NCBI GenBank assembly: GCA_025464995.1 | Contig: JAODMO010000043.1 | Span: 1 to 49,724, forward strand | From: Microbacteriaceae bacterium | GTDB lineage: Bacteria > Actinomycetota > Actinomycetes > Actinomycetales > Microbacteriaceae | Direction: 5' to 3' | Length of the DNA stretch: 49,724 nt | Shown here: in pieces, positions 43,548 to 49,724 of the stretch | How positions within the stretch are numbered: position 1 is the first letter of the stretch | How the letters are laid out: each line of letters begins with the position of its first letter | Notes under the pieces: generated by a model | What the model saw: the letters and a program-made list of their open reading frames with translations, nothing else | What the model was told of the DNA's origin: nothing | Database searches by the model: none | Made by a program: the position numbers and the translations under genes

Positions 43548-44519
43548 TTACGCGTTGAGGACGAGTTTCAAGCAGGTGGCCCGCGAGACGCAGGGCATGA
43601 TGACCGTGTTGGTCGCGCGTTCAGACTCAGACAGCCAGTCGTCGCGATGGTCGATGGTGCCGTCGAGCTCGAGCACCTCGGTCTCGCATTCACCGCAGGC
43701 GCCTCCACGGCAGAGGTAGGGCAGCCGGTGGCCGGCCTCCTCTACCGCCTCGAGGAGCGACTGCTCGGGCGAGACCTCGATCACCGCTCCCGACCGGGCG
43801 AGGGTGACCGAGAACGCTTCTCCCGTCGATCCGAGGTCGTCAAACCGTTCGAAGTGGACGTGCGAGTCTGTCCAGCCCAGCGAGTGAGCCGACTCGAGCA
43901 CGTCGTCGACCATCCGCGCCGGGCCACACACGTAGGTGTGCGTGCCGAGGGGGCGCCCGCTCAGCACGTCGAGGGTGTTCAGCCGCGTGCCGTCACGGTC
44001 GCCGTAGATCGTGACCCTGTCGCCGTAAAGACCCTCGAGCTCACGGCCGAGGGCGGCGTGTTCCGGACCCCTCACTGCGAGGTGCAGCTCGAACGAGGCC
44101 CCCTTGATACTCAGCTCGTGGAGCTGCGCGTAGATGGGCGTGACCCCGACGCCGCCCGCGATGAAGAGGTGATGCCGCGCGTGTTTGGAGAGCGGGAAGA
44201 GGTTGGCCGGCGTGGTGACGCTCAGCACGTCGCCCTCGCGCACCTCGGTGTGCATGGCGATCGAGCCGCGCCGCCCGTCCTCGACTCGGCGCACCGCTAT
44301 CTGGTAGCGGCTCGTGTCGTAGGGCGAGCTCATGAGTGAGTAGGCGTTGCGGCGGGTCTCACCCTCCACGGGGATGAGCACCTGCACGTGGCTCCCCCCA
44401 GAGAACGGCGGCAGCCACGATCCGTCGAGCGCTGAAAAGGTGTATCGGTTGATCTCGGGTGTGACCGGCTCGATGCGGTCGATCTTCACCCGCAGGGCTC
44501 CGTGCTGTGCGTCGCTCAT
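43548..44519 (-). CDS. Ferredoxin reductase subunit of the N-demethylase (PDR/VanB type)
   Basis: 323 residues. N-terminal flavin domain (RNAYSLMSSPYDTSRYQIAV), NAD-binding domain (LFIAGGVGVTPIYAQL, YVCGPARMVDDVL) and C-terminal plant-type [2Fe-2S] domain with CRGGACGEC and a fourth Cys in MPCVSRA. It passes NAD(P)H electrons to the heme subunit. ATG start overlaps the stop of the DmmA-like gene (ATGA). Phthalate dioxygenase reductase and vanillate demethylase reductase have the same plan. Confidence 0.9.
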   Translation of the reverse strand: MSDAQHGALRVKIDRIEPVTPEINRYTFSALDGSWLPPFSGGSHVQVLIPVEGETRRNAYSLMSSPYDTSRYQIAVRRVEDGRRGSIAMHTEVREGDVLSVTTPANLFPLSKHARHHLFIAGGVGVTPIYAQLHELSIKGASFELHLAVRGPEHAALGRELEGLYGDRVTIYGDRDGTRLNTLDVLSGRPLGTHTYVCGPARMVDDVLESAHSLGWTDSHVHFERFDDLGSTGEAFSVTLARSGAVIEVSPEQSLLEAVEEAGHRLPYLCRGGACGECETEVLELDGTIDHRDDWLSESERATNTVIMPCVSRATCLKLVLNA

Positions 44520-45145
44520 GTGTCCAGTTCCTCGTCGTCGGGCAGTTCTCCCGGTACCTCCCCGTCGGCCTTCACTCCCTGGAAAGCGGCGAGCCGGCTC
44601 GAATAGTGGTCACGCACCACGAGGGTGCGCCCGCATCCGGGGCACTCGAAGACCCGTCTGGCCACGTTCTCCGAGTAGTGGCTGCAGTGCGCACACCAGA
44701 CCCGCCGCACGAACGAGCCGGCGTGCTCGCGCAGCACCTCGTCGCGGTTGACGCCGTAACGGGTGACGACCTGCATGCAGGTACCGATGAAGCCCTCTGA
44801 TCCGGAGAGATAGAGCCGTGCGCCCATGGTCGTGTGGGCGAGCAGCGCGTCCAGGCCCGCGACGGCGTCCGCGCTGGTGCTGAACACCAGCAACTCGCCA
44901 GTGCGGAACTGTTGGAGGGCGGCGAGGTGGTTCTGGCCGGTGAAGGATTCGGTCGAGTAGAGCACGGTGGTCGAGGCCGCCTGCTCGGGGGTCATCAAGC
45001 CGAGCAGGCGCAGCAACGGGACACCCCCGCTGCCCTGCGCGGCGGCGATGTGGGTGAGACCGCTCGCCATCGGCGCCAGCTCGTCATAGACGGGTCGGCT
45101 CTTGATGCCGGTAATCAACAATTGGGGCCACCTTTCCGCTCGCAA
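44516..45145 (-). CDS. Dimethylamine monooxygenase DmmA-like subunit
   Basis: 209 residues if started at TTG (45145); a later TTG near 45116 is possible since no ATG precedes the conserved LLITGIKSRPVYDEL. The middle has an NAD-like alpha/beta region (VLYSTESFTGQNHLAALQ). The C-terminal part holds a zinc ribbon, WCAHCSHYS and ECPGCGRTLVV, followed by RDHYSSRLAAFQGV, which I associate with DmmA-type subunits of dimethylamine monooxygenase. Its exact part in the complex is unclear to me. First gene of the demethylase row. Confidence 0.8.
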   Translation of the reverse strand: MRAERWPQLLITGIKSRPVYDELAPMASGLTHIAAAQGSGGVPLLRLLGLMTPEQAASTTVLYSTESFTGQNHLAALQQFRTGELLVFSTSADAVAGLDALLAHTTMGARLYLSGSEGFIGTCMQVVTRYGVNRDEVLREHAGSFVRRVWCAHCSHYSENVARRVFECPGCGRTLVVRDHYSSRLAAFQGVKADGEVPGELPDDEELDT

Positions 45146-45230
45146 TTGTGCTAATAATTCATTAGTAAATGTTTTAAGTCAAGCGGTCTCGACCGCCTTT
45201 TGTTCACCGCCGATCGAAGGAAGCCGCGTA
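45146..45230. promoter_or_regulatory. AT-rich divergent promoter and operator of the N-demethylase cluster
   Basis: 85 bases between the DmmA-like gene (minus) and the permease (plus), strikingly AT-rich from 45144 to 45178. CTAATAATTCATTAG (45151-45165) is a dyad with CTAAT/ATTAG arms, a size typical of GntR/FadR operators. TTGTGC at 45146 could be a -35 for the permease. The FadR-Cache regulator downstream of the permease is the likely binder. Confidence 0.55.
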
Positions 45231-46745
45231 ATGACAAGGACAAACGACAAGCAACAACATCTCGACGACGCCGAACACCTGAAGGTGCTCGGGTACGACG
45301 ACACCTTCGAACGGTCGATGAGCCTGTGGGCCAATTTCGCCCTCGGCTTCACCTATCTCTCGCCACTCGTCGGCGTGTACTCGCTGTTCGCCCTCGCGCT
45401 GAGCGTCGGCGGCCCGCCCTCCCTCTGGTGGATTCTCATCGTCGGCGCGGGCCAGATGCTGGTCTCCTTGATCTTCGGCGAAGTGGTCTCGCAGTTTCCG
45501 ATTCACGGCGGCATCTACCCATGGGCGAGGCGGCTCTGGGGCCGTCGCTACGCGTGGATGGCTGCGTGGATCTACATCTGGGCGATGATCGTGACCATCA
45601 CCGCGGTGTCGGAGTACGGATCCGGCTTCGCCGCGAGCCTTCTCGGCTTCGAATCGACCCCGACTACCACGCTGCTGCTCACCCTGGCGCTGCTCATCAT
45701 CGCCTTGCTGATCAACTTCTCGGGCACCAAGTGGCTCGGCCGAGTCGCTCGCATCGGGCTCGCCGCCGAGCTTGTGGGCGTGATCGGCGTGGGGCTCTAC
45801 CTCTTGATCTTCCAGCGCCAGCAGGACTTCAGCATCTTCTTCGACAGCATGGGCGTCGAGGGCGACGGCGGTTACGGCACGGCGTTCTTCGGTGCCGCGC
45901 TCGCCGGCTTGTTCCTCTTCTACGGCTTCGAGGCGTGCGGCGACGTCGCCGAAGAGGTGGCCCAGCCCGCGCGCCGCATCCCGCTCGCCATGATCATGAC
46001 CATCATCGTCGGCGGAGTCTCGGCGCTGTTCTCCTTCAGCGGCTACGTGCTCGCGGCTCCAGACCTGCAGGGCATCGTGTCGGGCGAGATCGGCGACCCC
46101 ATCCCCGGCATCCTCGAGGCCACCCTCGGTGTGGTCGGGGCGAAGATCTTCCTGGTCGTCGCCGTCACGGCCTTCCTCTCCTGCGTGCTCAGCCTGCAGG
46201 CCGCCGCCAGCCGCCTGCTCTTCTCCTTCGGTCGCGACGGCATGTTGCCGGCAAGCCGCTGGCTCGCGAAGGTGTCGCCCCGCAGCAAGGTGCCCAACAA
46301 CGCGCTGATCGTCGCGTGCAGCATCCCGGCGATCATCGCGGTGCTCGTGTGGCTGAACCCCGACCTGCTGGTCGCGGTGACGTCATTCGCGGTGCTGGGA
46401 ATCTACGTCGCTTTCCAGATGGTGGTACTCGGCGCCCTGCGCCAGCGGTTGCGAGGCTGGCGTCCGGCCGGCCCCTTCTCGCTCGGCCGACTGGGCATCG
46501 TGGTGAACGTGCTCGCCCTCGGCTACGGCGTCTTCGCCGTGGTGCTCCTGGCAAACCCAGGCACGTCGGGCGACTTCGTGACCGACTGGATCGTGCTCAT
46601 CGGGCTGGGTGTCGTGGCCCTGATCGGGGCTATCTATCTCTTCGCGGTGCGTCCTGACAAGCTCTCGGATGCACCGGAGGGCGACGCCATCGCGGTGGCC
46701 GACGAGATGCGCCGTCGCACCGGCGGCACGGTGACGAGCCGGTAA
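45231..46745 (+). CDS. APC permease, amino acid/choline transporter type
   Basis: 504 residues from the ATG at 45231 with GAAGGA upstream. Twelve helices expected. LGFTYLSPLVGVYSLFALAL and VSQFPIHGGIYPWARRLWGR are typical of the amino acid-choline (ACT) branch of the APC superfamily. A short soluble C-terminus ends with EMRRRTGG. Divergent from the N-demethylase genes and followed after 14 bases by the Cache-type regulator, so it probably imports an N-methylated amine or amino acid used there. Confidence 0.88.
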   Translation: MTRTNDKQQHLDDAEHLKVLGYDDTFERSMSLWANFALGFTYLSPLVGVYSLFALALSVGGPPSLWWILIVGAGQMLVSLIFGEVVSQFPIHGGIYPWARRLWGRRYAWMAAWIYIWAMIVTITAVSEYGSGFAASLLGFESTPTTTLLLTLALLIIALLINFSGTKWLGRVARIGLAAELVGVIGVGLYLLIFQRQQDFSIFFDSMGVEGDGGYGTAFFGAALAGLFLFYGFEACGDVAEEVAQPARRIPLAMIMTIIVGGVSALFSFSGYVLAAPDLQGIVSGEIGDPIPGILEATLGVVGAKIFLVVAVTAFLSCVLSLQAAASRLLFSFGRDGMLPASRWLAKVSPRSKVPNNALIVACSIPAIIAVLVWLNPDLLVAVTSFAVLGIYVAFQMVVLGALRQRLRGWRPAGPFSLGRLGIVVNVLALGYGVFAVVLLANPGTSGDFVTDWIVLIGLGVVALIGAIYLFAVRPDKLSDAPEGDAIAVADEMRRRTGGTVTSR

Positions 46746-46759
46746 CATATGGTGCACTG

Positions 46760-48250
46760 ATGGGGAAGAAGGCGATGACCGCAGTGCCCGAGGATTCGCC
46801 TTCGACTTCGCCCGAGAGCGGGCAGGGTGGCAGCAGCGCCGCTATCGCCGACCGTATCGCCTCGTCGATCTCCATCGGCCTGCTCTCGGTGGGCGAGCGC
46901 CTGCCCACCGAGATCGAGCTTGCTCAGCAGTTCGGTGTAGCCGTGGCCACGCTTCGCAAGGCGCTCGTGGTGCTCAGGGACCGCGGCCTCGTGGTCACGC
47001 GACGGGGCCGCAACGGCGGCACCTTCGTGGTGAATGCTCCGTTCCCCGCCGAGACCGAGGCGCGACGCCGGATCGCGCAGACGAGCCTCGTAGAGCTGCG
47101 AGACCTGCGGGATGAACACCTCTCCGTGGGCGCCGCCGTGGCCACGCTCGCCGCGCAACGCGCCTGGAGCGAATCGCTCCGCCGGCTGCGTGACCTCTCA
47201 CAACAGGTCGTGGCCTCGGTCACATCCGCCCAGGCCGCGAGCGCCGACAGCCGATTCCACATCGAGATCGCAGTTCTGTCGCAGAACTCCCGGCTGTTAC
47301 GGGCCGAGTTGCGACTGCAGAGCGAGATCAACCCGCTGCTGTGGTCTGCGGTCGACTGCCGGGCGTCAGCCGAGGTCGTGCATTCGGAGCACCTAGCCAT
47401 CATCGACGCGCTCGAGGCGAGCGACGGGCCGAGGGCCACGGATGCGATGACCCGGCATCTGGAGCACGATGTGCGCCGAATCATCGAGGCGAAGCACGCG
47501 AGCGCCGCGCTTCTGCCCGGGTCTGCCGCACCATCCGGAGCCGCCCGCACCGTGCAGCAAGTGGAGCAGTGGTTCGAGACCGCGTTCGTGCACCTCGACG
47601 ACATGAACAAGGACTTCAGCGACCTCCTCGAGAAGGGCTCCAGCCCGGGTGAAGACGTGGCCCGGATCGCTCGCGCCAATCGTGACGGGCTGAAAAAACG
47701 GGTGCGACGCTATCTGCGTGACGACGCCCGTGCCGACGGCGCCGGGCTCATCTTCACCCGCTCGTCCATGGGCAAAGGCCGTGGCGTGATCGAGTGGTGG
47801 GAGCGGGATGCCACGCACACCGTGAATCGCTACTCGTTCGGTGTGGATCCGACCGTCGATCGCTTCTACGACTACGAGAAACTCGAGTGGTTCACCCGAT
47901 CGTTCGAGTCGGGCAGGCGCTGGGTGACCGGGCCGTACATCGACTATCTCGGGGTCGACAAATACGTGGTGACCTTCACCGCCCAGAGCTCCGTGCACGG
48001 CCGCCCCGTGGGTGTGGCCGCCGTGGACGTTCTTCTAGACGACTTCGAGAGCCAGCTGCTGCCCATCCTCCGCGGCCACGCGGGGCCCGCGGCCCTCGTA
48101 TCCGCGCACGGCAGCGTGCTCGTGAGCGGCACGGGCGAGTTCACCACGGGCAACCTCATCGGCGACCTCCCGGCGGACTACACGTCGACCCCGATCGACC
48201 CCTCCGGATCCTCGCTCCGCCTCATCCTCGGACCAGAGGTCTCCCGCTGA
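46760..48250 (+). CDS. FadR-type GntR regulator fused to a Cache sensor domain
   Basis: 496 residues. Winged helix about residues 25-95 (LPTEIELAQQFGVAVATLRK and RRGRNGGTFV), FCD helical domain about 105-245 (LVELRDLRDEHLSVGAAVAT, DSRFHIEIAVLSQN, HSEHLAIIDALEA), then about residues 265-490 a Cache-like domain: FYDYEKLEWFTRSFESGRRW, VTGPYIDYLGVDKYVVTFTA and GVAAVDVLLDDFE. No transmembrane helix, so the sensor is cytosolic. ATG at 46775 is an alternative start. It follows the permease by 14 bases and probably controls the divergent demethylase genes. Confidence 0.85.
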   Translation: MGKKAMTAVPEDSPSTSPESGQGGSSAAIADRIASSISIGLLSVGERLPTEIELAQQFGVAVATLRKALVVLRDRGLVVTRRGRNGGTFVVNAPFPAETEARRRIAQTSLVELRDLRDEHLSVGAAVATLAAQRAWSESLRRLRDLSQQVVASVTSAQAASADSRFHIEIAVLSQNSRLLRAELRLQSEINPLLWSAVDCRASAEVVHSEHLAIIDALEASDGPRATDAMTRHLEHDVRRIIEAKHASAALLPGSAAPSGAARTVQQVEQWFETAFVHLDDMNKDFSDLLEKGSSPGEDVARIARANRDGLKKRVRRYLRDDARADGAGLIFTRSSMGKGRGVIEWWERDATHTVNRYSFGVDPTVDRFYDYEKLEWFTRSFESGRRWVTGPYIDYLGVDKYVVTFTAQSSVHGRPVGVAAVDVLLDDFESQLLPILRGHAGPAALVSAHGSVLVSGTGEFTTGNLIGDLPADYTSTPIDPSGSSLRLILGPEVSR

Positions 48251-48326
48251 CTCGAACGGCTTCGTCTCGACGAGGCGTGGGAGACGCCGACTCCCGTGCG
48301 CTCCCGCTTGACCAACTTCTCCCGCG
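48251..48326. other. Convergent intergenic gap with small stems
   Basis: 76 bases between the regulator stop and the UvrA-like stop. GCTTCGTC/GACGAGGC (48259-48276) and GGGAG/CTCCC (48279-48295) can form stems; no T run is present. A transcript end is expected here but is not well defined. Confidence 0.35.
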
Positions 48327-49724
48327 TCAGGCTCCCACGTAGGTCGCGAGGTGCTGTGCCGTGAGCGTCGAACGACCGGCCACGAGGTCTGCGGGCGTGC
48401 CCTCGAAGACGATCCGGCCGCCGTCGCGGCCCGCGCCGGGGCCCAGGTCGATGATCCAGTCGGCGTGCGCCATGACCGCCTGGTGGTGTTCCACGACCAC
48501 CACCGACTTGCCCGACTCGACGAGCCGGTCGAGCAGCCCGAGCAGCTGTTCGACGTCGGCGAGGTGGAGACCGGCAGTGGGCTCGTCGAGCACGTAGACG
48601 TCACCCTTCTCGGCCATGTGGGTGGCGAGCTTGAGCCGCTGCCGCTCGCCGCCCGACAGGGTCGTGAGCGGCTGGCCGAGGCCGACGTAGCCGAGCCCGA
48701 CGTCGACGAGTCGCGCGAGGATGGCGTGGGCGGCCGGCGTGCGCGCCTCCCCCGCGCCGAAGAACGCCTCGGCCTCGGTCACCGACATCGCGAGCACCTC
48801 GCTGATGTCGCGGCCTCCGAGGTGGTAGTCGAGCACCGCGGCGTCGAAACGTCGGCCCTCACACACCTCGCACGTGCTGGCGACGCTCGCCATCATCCCG
48901 AGGTCGGTGAAGATGACCCCGGCGCCGTTGCAGTTGGGGCAGGCGCCCTCCGAGTTCGCGCTGAACAGGGCCGGCTTCACGCCGTTCGCCTTGGCGAAGG
49001 CGGTGCGGATGGGGTCGAGCAGCCCGGTGTAGGTTGCCGGGTTGCTCCGTCGCGAGCCGCGGATCGCGCCCTGCCCGATGGACACGACGCCCGCCCCGGC
49101 CGGGATGGAGCCGTGCACGAGCGAGCTCTTGCCCGAGCCGGCGACGCCGGTGAGAACGACGAGCACACCGAGCGGGATGTCGACGTCGACGTCGCGCAGG
49201 TTGTTGGCCGTGGCGCCACGGATCTGCAGCGCCCCGGTGGGACTCCGCACCGTCTCCTTGAGCGTCGCACGGTCGCCGAAATGGCGGCCCGTGAGGGTTC
49301 CGCTGGTGCGCAGCTCGTCGACACTGCCCTCGAAGCAGATGGTGCCGCCCGCGGTACCGGCACCGGGGCCGAGGTCGACGACGTGGTCGGCGATCGCGAT
49401 GGTCTCCGGCTTGTGCTCGACGACCAGGACGGTATTGCCCTTGTCGCGGAGCTTCAGCAACAGCTGGTTCATCCGCTGGATGTCGTGCGGGTGCAGGCCG
49501 ATCGTGGGCTCGTCGAAGACGTAGGTGACGTCGGTCAGCGCCGAGCCGAGGTGGCGGATCATCTTGGTGCGTTGGGCCTCCCCGCCCGACAACGTCCCGG
49601 CGGGACGGTCGAGCGAGAGGTAGCCCAGGCCGATGGTGACAAAGGAGTCCAGGGTCTGGCCCAGGGCCTCGAGCAACGGCGCCGTGCCCGCGTCGCCGAC
49701 GCCACGGATCCACCCGGCCAGGTC
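48327..49724 (-). CDS. UvrA-like ABC ATPase (5' end outside the window)
   Basis: The frame is open to the right edge, giving 465 C-terminal residues of a protein likely near 750. First ABC module (end): TLSGGEAQRTKMIRHLGSAL and VFDEPTIGLHPHD. Second module: Walker A GVAGSGKSSL, zinc-binding CPNCNGAG and CEVCEGRRF, signature TLSGGERQRLKLATHM, Walker B VYVLDEPTAGLH, and H-loop VVVVEHHQAV. It resembles the shorter UvrA paralogues (UvrA2/drug-resistance type) rather than the 950-residue excinuclease subunit. Such proteins bind DNA or protect from DNA-binding drugs. Confidence 0.88.
   Translation of the reverse strand, partial: DLAGWIRGVGDAGTAPLLEALGQTLDSFVTIGLGYLSLDRPAGTLSGGEAQRTKMIRHLGSALTDVTYVFDEPTIGLHPHDIQRMNQLLLKLRDKGNTVLVVEHKPETIAIADHVVDLGPGAGTAGGTICFEGSVDELRTSGTLTGRHFGDRATLKETVRSPTGALQIRGATANNLRDVDVDIPLGVLVVLTGVAGSGKSSLVHGSIPAGAGVVSIGQGAIRGSRRSNPATYTGLLDPIRTAFAKANGVKPALFSANSEGACPNCNGAGVIFTDLGMMASVASTCEVCEGRRFDAAVLDYHLGGRDISEVLAMSVTEAEAFFGAGEARTPAAHAILARLVDVGLGYVGLGQPLTTLSGGERQRLKLATHMAEKGDVYVLDEPTAGLHLADVEQLLGLLDRLVESGKSVVVVEHHQAVMAHADWIIDLGPGAGRDGGRIVFEGTPADLVAGRSTLTAQHLATYVGA

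Overview
The window is a stretch of high-GC (roughly 65-72% by eye) actinobacterial chromosome, densely packed with genes and with many GTG starts and 1-8 base stop/start overlaps. Gene content (MnhA with fused MnhB, MalFG-type sugar ABC operon without its own ATPase, TetR/MMPL/YhgE cluster, leaderless-looking promoters) and the style of the intergenic palindromes suggest a member of the Microbacteriaceae; this is inference, no rRNA or marker gene is present. I see no tRNA, rRNA, CRISPR array, insertion sequence, phage gene or replication origin.

Layout. 1-229: tail of a secreted repeat protein. 290-5513 (minus): branched-chain amino acid genes ilvD, ilvB, ilvN, ilvC, with a large palindromic repeat between ilvN and ilvC. 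5546-11854 (minus): Mrp/Mnh-type Na+/H+ antiporter, six genes mnhA(B)CDEFG, all overlapping. 11855-12209: repeat-rich gap. 12210-14593 (minus): trehalose synthesis otsA-otsB; 14723-15691 (plus): CorA-type divalent cation channel. 15840-21200 (minus): TetR regulator, MMPL exporter with a C-terminal dead ABC-ATPase-like domain, and a YhgE/Pip membrane protein. 21337-22014 (plus): two small membrane proteins of unknown function. 22055-25314 (minus): carbohydrate ABC importer (lipoprotein and two permeases). 25459-30570 (minus) with the divergent permease 30775-32319 (plus): a gamma-glutamylation pathway, most simply read as ethanolamine uptake and conversion to glutamate plus glycine. 32379-34898 (plus): TetR regulator, DedA protein, aldo/keto reductase. 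35032-37545 (plus): membrane ferric-reductase-like flavocytochrome, FMN-binding lipoprotein-like subunit and ApbE flavin transferase, a short extracytosolic electron-transfer module. 37542-42368 (minus): thioesterase, then a translationally coupled set of molybdoenzyme, unknown 153-residue protein, HPP membrane protein and MobA-like protein. 42434-45145 (minus): three subunits of a heme-dependent oxidative N-demethylase (dimethylamine monooxygenase type), divergent from an amino acid/choline-type permease and a FadR-type regulator fused to a Cache sensor domain (45231-48250, plus). 48327-49724: 3' part of a UvrA-like ABC protein.

The most interesting regions are the two amine-use clusters. 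In the first, import, gamma-glutamylation, alcohol oxidation, aldehyde oxidation and amide hydrolysis can be assigned to successive genes, and the FAD oxidase PuuB of the putrescine pathway is replaced by a short-chain dehydrogenase. In the second, a heme N-demethylase system, its permease and an apparently ligand-sensing one-component regulator sit around one AT-rich divergent promoter. Other points worth checking are the MMPL/pseudo-ABC fusion, a molybdoenzyme lacking the fourth iron-sulfur cysteine, and a codon-usage patch inside ilvD.
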